64,000 nt of DNA from an uncultured Pelagibacteraceae bacterium. GTDB taxonomy: Bacteria; Pseudomonadota; Alphaproteobacteria; Pelagibacterales; Pelagibacteraceae. This document shows, in pieces, positions 55,378 to 64,000 of this stretch; position 1 is the stretch's first letter, and every line of letters starts with the position of its first letter. The stretch lies in NCBI GenBank assembly GCA_902596925.1, contig CACJVT010000006.1, positions 28,631 to 92,630 on the forward strand, written 5' to 3'. Made by a program: the position numbers and the translations under genes. Below the pieces are notes generated by a model. The model was given only the letters and a program-made list of their open reading frames with translations. It was not told where the DNA came from and made no database searches.

Positions 55378-56181
55378 TTAATTTTTCAATTTAATCGACT
55401 GTTTAATGTTTAATAATGATAAAATAAATAACAATAAAGATGCTGCTATAATTGAAGGTCCAGATGCAGTATTAAATTCTAGTGAAGAAAATAATCCCAA
55501 AATCACAGACAACAAACCACCTATAATTGAATACATTACCATTTTCTGAGGGCTTGAAGAAATATTTCTAGCCATTGCGGCTGGTATGATCAACATTCCT
55601 GTAATTAGTAATAAACCAACCATCTTTATTGAAATAGCAATAATCGCTGCCATCAGAATAGTAAAAATAGCTTTTGCACGATCAGGATTTAAACCTTCTG
55701 CTTCAGCCAATTCATAATTAACTGTTGATGCAAACAAAGGTTTCCAAATTAATTTTAGAACTAAGAGGATTAATGCTCCTCCAATCCATATTATCAATAG
55801 ATCATTAACTGTAACAGCTAATATATCTCCAAATAATAATCCCATAATATCGAATCTAATAAATGATAAAAAACCAATGACCACAAGACCTATTGCGAGT
55901 GATGAGTGAGCTAAAAGACCAAGCAAAGCATCACCTGGAAGATTAGTTCTTTTTTGAAGTTGTATTAAAGTTAAAGCTATTAAAGATGAAATTATAAATA
56001 CTGAAAATGCTATATTGAATTCCATTGAGTAAGCTAGTGTTACTCCAAGTAATGCAGAGTGGGCTAAAGTATCTCCAAAATAGGATAATCTTCTCCAGAC
56101 AACGAAACATCCAAGAGGTCCAGTAACTATGGCAACCCCAACACCTGCTATTAAAGCTCTAATAAAAAAATCATCTAGCAT
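55378..56181 (-). CDS. znuB: Zinc ABC transporter permease
   Basis: ABC-3 family TM protein, GPLGCFVVWRRLSYFGDTLAHSALLGV. Confidence 0.94.
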   Translation of the reverse strand: MLDDFFIRALIAGVGVAIVTGPLGCFVVWRRLSYFGDTLAHSALLGVTLAYSMEFNIAFSVFIISSLIALTLIQLQKRTNLPGDALLGLLAHSSLAIGLVVIGFLSFIRFDIMGLLFGDILAVTVNDLLIIWIGGALILLVLKLIWKPLFASTVNYELAEAEGLNPDRAKAIFTILMAAIIAISIKMVGLLLITGMLIIPAAMARNISSSPQKMVMYSIIGGLLSVILGLFSSLEFNTASGPSIIAASLLLFILSLLNIKQSIKLKN

Positions 56182-56928
56182 TTAATTTTTCTTTATTTCA
56201 CCTTCACTTGTATGAACATGATCATGTCTATGCTCATATCTAGATAAAATTTGAGAAGCCTGTTCACCAAACAAAGCTTTGTATTCATTATTTTTCGCTA
56301 CATCCATTGGTGATCCTGAACAACAGACATGACCATTCAAACAAACAACATGATCTGTAGCACTCATTACCGTATGCAAGTCATGAGAAATTAATAAAAT
56401 ACCACAATTTAACTCATCAGAAATTTTTTTAATTAATTCGTATAAAGCAATTTCACCAGTAAAATCTACACCTTGGACTGGTTCATCGAGTACTAATAAC
56501 TCAGGTTTCTTTGAAATGGCTCTTGCAAGTAATACTCTTTGAAACTCTCCGCCAGACAAATCACCTAAATTTTTATCTTTTAGATGAATAACACCAGTTA
56601 AAGACAAGGCCTCATCAATTAATTCATTACTAATACTTTCAGTTAATACCATGAAATCATTTACTCTTAATGGTAGTGTCCAATCAATTGAGATTTTTTG
56701 CGGTACGTATCCAACTTTACTAGTGTATTTTTCTACAGAACCATCAATCTTTTTATAAATACCTAGTGCAATCTTAGCTGTTGTGCTTTTACCTGATCCA
56801 TTAGGACCAATTAGAGTAACTATTTTTCCTTTTTCAACTTGTAGTGATACTCCTTTGACAAGCCATTTATTATTTAAACTAAAACCAGCTCCATTTAACT
56901 TCACAAGTATATTCTGATTTGAGTTCAT
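56182..56928 (-). CDS. znuC: Zinc ABC transporter ATP-binding protein
   Basis: GPNGSGKST, LSGGEFQRVLLARA, His-rich tail HRHDHVH; ATG at 56928 has an AAGGA SD, so it is preferred over the listed 56943 start. Confidence 0.93.
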   Translation of the reverse strand: MNSNQNILVKLNGAGFSLNNKWLVKGVSLQVEKGKIVTLIGPNGSGKSTTAKIALGIYKKIDGSVEKYTSKVGYVPQKISIDWTLPLRVNDFMVLTESISNELIDEALSLTGVIHLKDKNLGDLSGGEFQRVLLARAISKKPELLVLDEPVQGVDFTGEIALYELIKKISDELNCGILLISHDLHTVMSATDHVVCLNGHVCCSGSPMDVAKNNEYKALFGEQASQILSRYEHRHDHVHTSEGEIKKN

Positions 56929-56948
56929 ATTATTCCTTGACATATAAA

Positions 56949-56981
56949 TGTTATATTATTACATAGTGTTATATTATAACA
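56949..56981. promoter_or_regulatory. Tandem Zur-box-like dyads in the znuC/znuA divergent promoter
   Basis: TGTTATATTATTACA (56949-56963) and TGTTATATTATAACA (56967-56981), 18 bp apart. Confidence 0.8.
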
Positions 56982-56998
56982 TTTAAATTATACAACAT

Positions 56999-58051
56999 AT
57001 GAAAAACATAAAAAAATTACCATTAATCTTAACAATATTATCATTCTTAACTATTTTTGTACCTGCAAATGCAGAAATTAAAGTAGTTACATCAATTAAA
57101 CCAATACATTCACTAGCTAGTTATTTAATGGATGGGGTGGCAAAACCAGATTTGATAGTGGACGGTTATGCTTCTCCTCATGGATTTGCACTTAAGCCAA
57201 CTCATGCGAAAATGTTGCAAGAAGCTGATTTAGTATTTTGGGTTGGTGAGGACTTAGAAAATTTTTTAGAAAAACCATTAAAATCGATTGCCAAAAAAGC
57301 TGAAAAAATTGAATTAATGGAAATTAAAGGGTTAACAAAACTTAAATTTAGAGAGAGAAATATTTTCGAGGAACACGACCATGGTCATAAAGAAGATGAT
57401 CACGATGATCATGCAAAGAAAGAGGACGATCATGATGATCACGATCATGACAAAAAAGAGAAACAACATGGTCATGATGAGCACGGACATGACGATGAGC
57501 ATAAAGAAGATGGTCACGATGAGCATGGTCATGAAGGACATGCACATGGTGAACATGATCCACATATTTGGTTAGATCCAATGAATGCAAAAGTAATTTT
57601 AAGTGAAATGGCAGAGCATTTAATTGAGAATGACTCAAAAAATGAGGCTAAATATAAGGCTAATTTAAAAAAAGCTCATAAAGATTTAGATAAGCTTACT
57701 AAAAAAGTAAAATCTGAATTAAATAAAGATTTTAAATCGATAGTTTTTCATGATGCTTATCAATACTTTGAAAAAAGGTTTGACATTAATGTTTTAGGTG
57801 CTTTTACAGTTAATACAGACGTAATGCCTGGTGCTGAGCAATTAGCAGAAATTAGAGAAGTAATTGAGCATGATAAAGTAAGCTGTATATTTTCAGAGCC
57901 TCAATTTAATCCTGATATCATTAAAGCTGTAGCAAAAGATACTAATGTTGCAACAGGGGTTATCGATCCATTAGGAGCTACTCTTAACCCTGGCAAAGAT
58001 TTATACTTCGATTTAATTGGTAATATGTCTAAATCTTTTAAAGGTTGTTAA
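56999..58051 (+). CDS. znuA: Zinc ABC transporter substrate-binding protein with His/Asp-rich loop
   Basis: Signal peptide, VTSIKPIHSL, His-rich insert, DPHIWLDPMNA, FHDAYQYF. Confidence 0.95.
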   Translation: MKNIKKLPLILTILSFLTIFVPANAEIKVVTSIKPIHSLASYLMDGVAKPDLIVDGYASPHGFALKPTHAKMLQEADLVFWVGEDLENFLEKPLKSIAKKAEKIELMEIKGLTKLKFRERNIFEEHDHGHKEDDHDDHAKKEDDHDDHDHDKKEKQHGHDEHGHDDEHKEDGHDEHGHEGHAHGEHDPHIWLDPMNAKVILSEMAEHLIENDSKNEAKYKANLKKAHKDLDKLTKKVKSELNKDFKSIVFHDAYQYFEKRFDINVLGAFTVNTDVMPGAEQLAEIREVIEHDKVSCIFSEPQFNPDIIKAVAKDTNVATGVIDPLGATLNPGKDLYFDLIGNMSKSFKGC

Positions 58052-58093
58052 ATAAAAATTGATCTTTAACCATTAATAATATCTAATATTGGG

Positions 58094-59092
58094 ATGAGTA
58101 CAGTTTCCCTAACATTAGATGAAATTTTTGATTTAGCTAAAAAGACTTTACTAACTAATGGCTGTGATGATGAAACAGCATCTATTCTCTCTGATTTGAT
58201 AAGAAATGCTGAAAGAGATGGATCTTTATCTCATGGTTTGTTTAGGTTGCCCGCATATGTAAGTGGTTTAAAAAGCGGAAAAATTAATGGTAAAGGAAAA
58301 CCTGAAGTAAAAAAAATTTCAGCATCAGTAATAAAAGTTCAAGGGAATAATTGTTTAGCCCCTGTAGTTTTAAATAAAGGATTACCTGAATTAGCAAAAG
58401 CTGCAAAAGAAAATGGAGTGGCCGTACTTGCTATAAATAACTCTCATCATATGGCTGCGATGTGGCCTGAAACAGAAAAATTAGCAGAGGAAGGTTTAGT
58501 TGCCTTCGCTTGCACATCCTACAAGCCTGCTGTAGCACCCGCTGGAGCTATCAAACCCTTGTTTGGAACAAATCCAATTTCTTTTGCATGGCCACGACCA
58601 GGAAAAACTCCTGTAGTTTACGATATGGCAACTGCATCAATGGCCATGGGTGAAGTTCAAGTTGCTAAAAGAGAAGGGCATAAAGTTCCACTTGGAACTG
58701 GTTTAACTAAAGATGGTAAAGAAACAACTGATCCAGGAGCAATAGCTGATGGTGGTGTACTACTTCCTTTTGGTGGATATAAAGGTTCCGCAATAGCAAT
58801 GATGGTAGAATTAATGGCTGGTGCATTAGTTGGTGATAATTTTAGCTTTGAGACAGCTGCAAAAGATAATAATGACGGCGGGCCTCCCAGTGGTGGAGAA
58901 TTTATTCTCGCAATCTCACCTGATAAAACTTCAGGAACTAATTGGCAGAAACACGCTGAAGAATTTTTTAATAAAATGAAATCATTTGAAGGAGTTAGAC
59001 TTCCAGGGGAAAGAAGACATAAAAATAGATTAGATAAGGGCCCTCGTAATATTAACGAAGAGCTGGTTAATAAAATAAAATCTTTAAGCTAA
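58094..59092 (+). CDS. Malate/L-lactate dehydrogenase (Ldh_2) family oxidoreductase
   Basis: NNSHHMAAMWPETEKLAEEG, YDMATASMAMGEVQ, LLPFGGYKGSAIAMMVE. Confidence 0.88.
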   Translation: MSTVSLTLDEIFDLAKKTLLTNGCDDETASILSDLIRNAERDGSLSHGLFRLPAYVSGLKSGKINGKGKPEVKKISASVIKVQGNNCLAPVVLNKGLPELAKAAKENGVAVLAINNSHHMAAMWPETEKLAEEGLVAFACTSYKPAVAPAGAIKPLFGTNPISFAWPRPGKTPVVYDMATASMAMGEVQVAKREGHKVPLGTGLTKDGKETTDPGAIADGGVLLPFGGYKGSAIAMMVELMAGALVGDNFSFETAAKDNNDGGPPSGGEFILAISPDKTSGTNWQKHAEEFFNKMKSFEGVRLPGERRHKNRLDKGPRNINEELVNKIKSLS

Positions 59093-59860
59093 AGTAATTT
59101 CTATTGGGGTATGGTCTGATGGTTTTTCACGGCCTCTTGGATCTTTATTAATATTAATTCCTTTAACTTGGTCTATTAAAGAATTTGATACTAAAAAATG
59201 ATCTATTCTCATTCCATTGTTTTTTTGCCATGCACCTCTCATGTAATCCCAAAAAGTATATCCTTCTTTAGTTTCATTAAAATGTCTATAAACATCATTA
59301 AATCCTAGATTAATCATTTCTCTTAATTTTTTTCTTATTTCTAATCTAAATAGAGCATCATCTTCAAAGCTTTTTGGATTATAGACATCCTCAGCTGCAG
59401 GAATAATATTAAAATCACCACCAAGAATTATATTTTGATTTTTTTTAGTTAAAGCTTTTAATTGTTTAATTAAATCATCGAGCCATTTTTTTTTGTAATC
59501 ATATTTTTCAGTATCAACAGGATTACCATTTGGTGTATAGATATTAATTAATTGAATATTTTTCTTTTTGTGTTCAAGTTCAGCTGAGATTATTCTTGAT
59601 TGTTTTAGTTTATCTTTGATTAAGTCTGTTTTAACATTTTTTAATTTTCCTTTTGAAATAATAGCAACACCATTGTAACTTTTTTGACCAAATACATGAC
59701 TTTCATAGTCCATTGAGGAAAAATCATCATAAGGAAAGTTTACATCTTCAGTTTTAATTTCTTGCATCATCACAACATCAGGTTTGTATTTTAGTAGATA
59801 ACTTTTGATATTTTCAATACGTGCTCGCACAGAATTTACATTCCACGAGGAAATAATCAT
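59084..59860 (-). CDS. xthA: Exodeoxyribonuclease III
   Basis: MIISSWNVNSVRARI, MMQEIKTED, GGDFNIIP, SDHTPI; start set at 59860 (TAATG junction with erpA) rather than 59890. Confidence 0.92.
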   Translation of the reverse strand: MIISSWNVNSVRARIENIKSYLLKYKPDVVMMQEIKTEDVNFPYDDFSSMDYESHVFGQKSYNGVAIISKGKLKNVKTDLIKDKLKQSRIISAELEHKKKNIQLINIYTPNGNPVDTEKYDYKKKWLDDLIKQLKALTKKNQNIILGGDFNIIPAAEDVYNPKSFEDDALFRLEIRKKLREMINLGFNDVYRHFNETKEGYTFWDYMRGAWQKNNGMRIDHFLVSNSLIDQVKGININKDPRGREKPSDHTPIEITLA

Positions 59861-60177
59861 TAAAGAGAAAACGAAACACCACAACCACAAGAAGATTTGG
59901 TTTGCGGATTAGTTATTTTGAATTGTTCACCAATTAATTCAGAAACATAGTCTATTTCTGATCCTTTTAATAAATCTGCAGAGGTTTTATCTATCAATAT
60001 ATTTTCATAATTTAAATCATCGGCTGCTTTTTCTTTGTCAAAAGTAAATTCATATTGAAAACCTGAGCAACCACCACCTTTGATAGCGATTCTAAAAAAC
60101 GACCCTTTGTCTTTTTTAGACAGCAAAACATTGATCTGTTTTAGAGCCTTATCAGTAAATTTAATTTCTTTAATCAT
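59860..60177 (-). CDS. erpA: Iron-sulfur cluster insertion protein (A-type carrier)
   Basis: GGGCSGFQYEF and C-terminal SSCGCGVSF. Confidence 0.93.
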   Translation of the reverse strand: MIKEIKFTDKALKQINVLLSKKDKGSFFRIAIKGGGCSGFQYEFTFDKEKAADDLNYENILIDKTSADLLKGSEIDYVSELIGEQFKITNPQTKSSCGCGVSFSL

Positions 60178-60227
60178 TATTGATCACTGGTATTACTAAT
60201 ATAATACTTAAATTTTAATTTTAAAGG

Positions 60228-61346
60228 ATGAAAAAATACTCAAAGATTGCTCTTACTAAAAGCAAAGGAAGAATATTCAAAGAATCTGTATCAAAATATA
60301 GATCGCCATTTCAAAGAGATAGAGATCGAATAGTTCACAGCGCCTCATTTCGAAGGCTCAAACACAAGACACAAGTATTTGTAAACACAGAAGGTGATCA
60401 TTACAGAACAAGATTAACCCATTCAATGGAAGTTGCTCAAATTGCGCGATCTATTGCAAGATATCTTGAATTGAATGAAGATCTAGCTGAAACCTTAAGT
60501 TTGGCACATGATTTGGGCCACCCACCTTTTGGTCATGCTGGCGAGGACTCTCTTAATGAATGTATGGAAGATTATGGAGGCTTTGATCATAATTTACAAA
60601 CTCTTCGTGTGGTTATGTTTTTGGAGAATAAATATCTTAAGTATAGTGGATTAAATCTTTCAATTGAAACCTTAGAGGGATTGCTTAAGCATAATGGTCC
60701 TGTTTATGAATTAGATTTAGTTGATAGTCTTATTGGGGTAAAAAAATTCAATCATAAGATTAATTTTGAGACTTATCCATCATTAGAGGCTCAAGTTTCA
60801 GCTATTTCAGATGATATAGCTTATAACAATCATGATATTCAAGATGGTATAAATGCAAATTTATTTAAACTAGATGAGTTAATTGAAATTAACTTTTTTA
60901 AAGATATTTATAAAAAATATAAAAAAAAGATAAACAAACATAACTATAAAATTGCAACATATCAGATTATAAGAGATTCTATTGATCAAATGATTAGAGA
61001 TTTAATTAAAAATACCAAAACTAATTTGAAGATTAATAAAATAAAAAATTATAAAGATATTACTAAAGCAAATTTAACAATGGTAGATTTTTCTGAAAAA
61101 GTCAAAGATTCTGTGGATGAAATAAGATTTTTTTTAAAAACAAAGATGTATAATAATAATGCAGTTCTGAAAAAAAACGATAATGGCAAATTAATAATTA
61201 AAAAACTGTTTAATAAAATACAAAAAAACCCTAAAAAATTTATTTCAAAAGATCATCTCTCAAAGGATAAATATAGAGCAATTTCAGATTTTATATCAGG
61301 AATGACAGACAGATATGCAATCAACCTTCACAAAAACTTTAAATGA
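60228..61346 (+). CDS. dgt: dGTP triphosphohydrolase-like HD protein
   Basis: RRLKHKTQVFVNTEGDHYRTRLTHSMEVAQIARS, AHDLGHPPFGHAGE. Confidence 0.94.
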   Translation: MKKYSKIALTKSKGRIFKESVSKYRSPFQRDRDRIVHSASFRRLKHKTQVFVNTEGDHYRTRLTHSMEVAQIARSIARYLELNEDLAETLSLAHDLGHPPFGHAGEDSLNECMEDYGGFDHNLQTLRVVMFLENKYLKYSGLNLSIETLEGLLKHNGPVYELDLVDSLIGVKKFNHKINFETYPSLEAQVSAISDDIAYNNHDIQDGINANLFKLDELIEINFFKDIYKKYKKKINKHNYKIATYQIIRDSIDQMIRDLIKNTKTNLKINKIKNYKDITKANLTMVDFSEKVKDSVDEIRFFLKTKMYNNNAVLKKNDNGKLIIKKLFNKIQKNPKKFISKDHLSKDKYRAISDFISGMTDRYAINLHKNFK

Positions 61347-63073
61347 ATATTTTTGAACAGTATTTAGATAAAATAAAAGAAATCCTTTCAACACTATCTT
61401 CAAATGGAGATTTAATTTTACCAGATTCATTAAACGGGATAACTGCTGAAATTCCACCTTCAAAATTTGATAGTGATATTTCTACCAATGTAGCCATGGT
61501 CCTTTCTAAGATTAATAATAAATCTCCATCAGATCTGGCTTCAATTTTGGCAGAAAAAATCAAAAAAGAGGATAAATTTATTGAAGAGATATCAGTTGTA
61601 AAACCTGGTTTTATCAACATTAAATTTAAACCTATTTTTTGGACAAATTTTATTAAAGAGGTGATTAAAAATTCTAAATCTTTTGGAACAAATAAAAATA
61701 TAAAAAGAAATTACCTAATAGAATTTGTATCTGCTAATCCAACAGGCCCTTTACATGTTGGCCATTGTAGAGGAGCAATATTAGGCGATGTGATGGCTAA
61801 TCTTTTATTATTTAATAATAATAAAGTTACAAAAGAGTATTATATAAACGACTACGGTAATCAGATTATAAATTTTACAAAGTCAGTTTATTATAGAATA
61901 AGAGAGATTTCTTTTAATGAACCTTTTCCAATAGATAATGAAGATTTATATCCTGGAGACTATTTAATTGACTTTGCTCAAAACATTTTAAACTCAAATA
62001 AAAATATTGATTTTAATAATTTTGACAAAATATCTCAAGAATTGACTTCTTTAGCTATTAACGAGGCATTAAAGTTAATCAAAAGTAATCTTAAAAGTCT
62101 TGGTATTAATCATGATAACTTTGTCAGTGAAAAGAAAATAGTTGAAAATCAAGAAGTGGAAAAAGTTGTTGAATTTCTTCAAAAAAATAAATTTGTTTAT
62201 AAAGGAAAAATAAAGGCACCGGCAGGTGAAGATGATAGTAATTGGGTTGAGCGTGAGCAGTTGCTTTTTCGATCGACTGATTTTGGAGATGACAAAGATA
62301 GAGCATTGCAAAAATCTGATGGCGCTTGGACTTATTTTGCAAGTGATGTTGCATACCACAAAAATAAATTAGACAGAAAATTTGATAGGCTTATTAATAT
62401 TTTAGGTGCAGATCATGCTGGTTATATAAAAAGAATTTCATCATCTGTCGAAGCTCTATCAAACTCTAAAGATAGATTAATTTGTAAAGTTAGCCAACTT
62501 GTTAAACTTATTAAAGATAAGAAACCCTTTAAAATGTCTAAAAGAAAAGGGGACTATATAACTATAGATGATTTAATTAATGAGGTAGGAAAAGATGCAA
62601 CAAGATTTATAATGTTAAATCGAAGTAGTGATGTTGAACTCGATTTTGATTTTGATAACGTTATAGAAAAATCAAAAGATAACCCACTTTATTACGTTCA
62701 ATATTGTTATGCGAGAATATGTTCAGTATACAGACATCTTGATAAAGATTTAAAATCAGATCTAGATATTACTAAGTACGATTTTGAATATTCGAAGGAT
62801 GAAATAAAAATCTTAAAAAAATTATCTGAATGGCCCAAGTGTATTGATGTATCTTGTAATAAGCTTGAGCCGCATAGAATACCGACTTATTTATATGAAT
62901 TAGCCTCTTTATTTCATTCATATTGGAATTTAGGTAAGGAAAATCCAGACAAAAGATTTATCAATGATCAAAAAAAAATAACCGATGATAAATTGATTTT
63001 TCTAAAAGCTATTTCCAATGTAGTAAAATCTGGGATGAATATAGTTGGAGTGTCTACGCCAGATAAAATGTGA
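61343..63073 (+). CDS. argS: Arginyl-tRNA synthetase
   Basis: SANPTGPLHVGHCRGAILGD, KMSKRKGDYITIDDL. Confidence 0.96.
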   Translation: MNIFEQYLDKIKEILSTLSSNGDLILPDSLNGITAEIPPSKFDSDISTNVAMVLSKINNKSPSDLASILAEKIKKEDKFIEEISVVKPGFINIKFKPIFWTNFIKEVIKNSKSFGTNKNIKRNYLIEFVSANPTGPLHVGHCRGAILGDVMANLLLFNNNKVTKEYYINDYGNQIINFTKSVYYRIREISFNEPFPIDNEDLYPGDYLIDFAQNILNSNKNIDFNNFDKISQELTSLAINEALKLIKSNLKSLGINHDNFVSEKKIVENQEVEKVVEFLQKNKFVYKGKIKAPAGEDDSNWVEREQLLFRSTDFGDDKDRALQKSDGAWTYFASDVAYHKNKLDRKFDRLINILGADHAGYIKRISSSVEALSNSKDRLICKVSQLVKLIKDKKPFKMSKRKGDYITIDDLINEVGKDATRFIMLNRSSDVELDFDFDNVIEKSKDNPLYYVQYCYARICSVYRHLDKDLKSDLDITKYDFEYSKDEIKILKKLSEWPKCIDVSCNKLEPHRIPTYLYELASLFHSYWNLGKENPDKRFINDQKKITDDKLIFLKAISNVVKSGMNIVGVSTPDKM

Positions 63074-63327
63074 TGCTAAAAGAGATTAAATATTTAATAT
63101 TTTTATTACTCATCAGTTTTTTTATTTTTTTTACAGGTAAGTATTATTTTTCAGATGATAATAAAAAAAATTCTTTTAGATCTTTGAGTAATATTGACAA
63201 AAAAATTGATATTTATTCTGAAAAATTGCCAGTTTTAGAAAATGATACTAAAGACATCATTCAATATGTAGAAAAATCTAATAAAGATAAAAAGAAAAAA
63301 TTTAATTTTTGGAAACTTCTTGATTAA
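63070..63327 (+). CDS. Small single-TM protein at the SPOR-protein position, no SPOR domain
   Basis: 85 aa, N-terminal TM, between argS and nagZ with tight junctions. Confidence 0.7.
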   Translation: MMLKEIKYLIFLLLISFFIFFTGKYYFSDDNKKNSFRSLSNIDKKIDIYSEKLPVLENDTKDIIQYVEKSNKDKKKKFNFWKLLD

Positions 63328-64000
63328 TGAATAATCGAAGATCTTTTATTATCGGAATTAAATCGACAAAACTTAACCCTAGAGAAAAGAATTTTATTAG
63401 AAAATATAAGCCATGGGGAGTAATTTTATTTACTAGGAACATAAAAGATATTAAACAGGCAAAACAATTAACTACGTCTATACGCACGATCTTTAATGAC
63501 GATAAATATCCAATCTTAATTGATCAAGAAGGTGGTAGAGTAAACCGACTTAAAAATATTATATCTTTTGAAAATCTAACTTCTGAATTTTTTGGCAAAA
63601 AGTTTATAAAAAAACCTAAGGAATTTAATTTTTTCTATAAACTATTTATTGATAAAACTTCATATTTATTAAAATTGATAGGAGTTAATATTAATACTTG
63701 TCCTGTTTTAGATCTTAGAAAGAAAGGTTCATCATCAATTATTGGAGACAGATCTTTCTCTAGTAATCCCAAAATAGTTTCAAAAATTGGTGATTATTGC
63801 ATTAACTATCACCATAATAATGGCGTAGGAACTGTTATTAAACATATACCAGGACATGGTTTAGCAAAAGTTGATAGTCACCATTTTACACCCGTAATTA
63901 ATAAAAATTTAGATTACTTAATAAAAAATGATTTTTTTCCTTTCAAAAGAAAAAATTCTTTTTTTGCAATGACAGCTCATATCATATTCAAAAAGATCGA
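63327..64000 (+). CDS. nagZ: Beta-N-acetylhexosaminidase NagZ, N-terminal part (runs off window)
   Basis: Open from ATG 63327: MNNRRSFIIGIKSTKLNPREKNF..., LIDQEGGRVNRL, VIKHIPGHGLAKVDSHH; absent from the ORF track because no stop lies in the window. Confidence 0.92.
   Translation, partial: MNNRRSFIIGIKSTKLNPREKNFIRKYKPWGVILFTRNIKDIKQAKQLTTSIRTIFNDDKYPILIDQEGGRVNRLKNIISFENLTSEFFGKKFIKKPKEFNFFYKLFIDKTSYLLKLIGVNINTCPVLDLRKKGSSSIIGDRSFSSNPKIVSKIGDYCINYHHNNGVGTVIKHIPGHGLAKVDSHHFTPVINKNLDYLIKNDFFPFKRKNSFFAMTAHIIFKKI

Noticed and set aside
57332-57638. Minus-strand ORFs 57332-57565 and 57348-57638 rich in Met/Ile or His, and the 57381-57575 plus-strand frame
   Set aside because: Shadow translations of the ZnuA His-rich repeat in other frames; no independent start signal or family.

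Overview
This is a very AT-rich, gene-dense alphaproteobacterial chromosome segment. Its protein content and gene order look like the SAR11/Pelagibacter lineage; that assignment is inferred from gene content and style, not from a database search. Almost everything is core housekeeping: rnj-DUF1467-proS-lolCD-dnaE; rpsB-tsf-frr-uppS-cdsA-dxr-bamA-skp-fabZ-lpxD-lpxA-lpxI-lpxB; gltX-lexA-trpCDGE-ppiD (minus strand); tpiA-secG-pyrG-kdsA-eno-ftsB-lipA-ratA; cinA-pgpA-ispDF (minus); ntrYX-trkAH; tRNA-Arg; aapJQMP; an XRE regulator; tRNA-Asn and tRNA-Cys; valS-ilvD-manC; a PiT-like permease; a MIP channel; zur-znuBC/znuA; xthA-erpA; dgt-argS-small membrane protein-nagZ. I found no mobile element, CRISPR array, prophage or evident novel defence or biosynthetic system. 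The most interesting signals are small: a pseudoknot-capable leader with a competing hairpin before rpsB, tandem Zur-type dyads in the znu divergent promoter, a GTTC-N7-GTTC SOS box upstream of lexA, a structured aapJ leader followed by an intrinsic terminator inside the aap operon, a dyad under the XRE promoter, an NtrX lacking GAFTGA and with an altered Walker B, a cluster of long homopolymers in skp, and several gaps relative to the usual alphaproteobacterial gene order (pyrH, rseP, pdh, moa/moe/comEC, SPOR domain).
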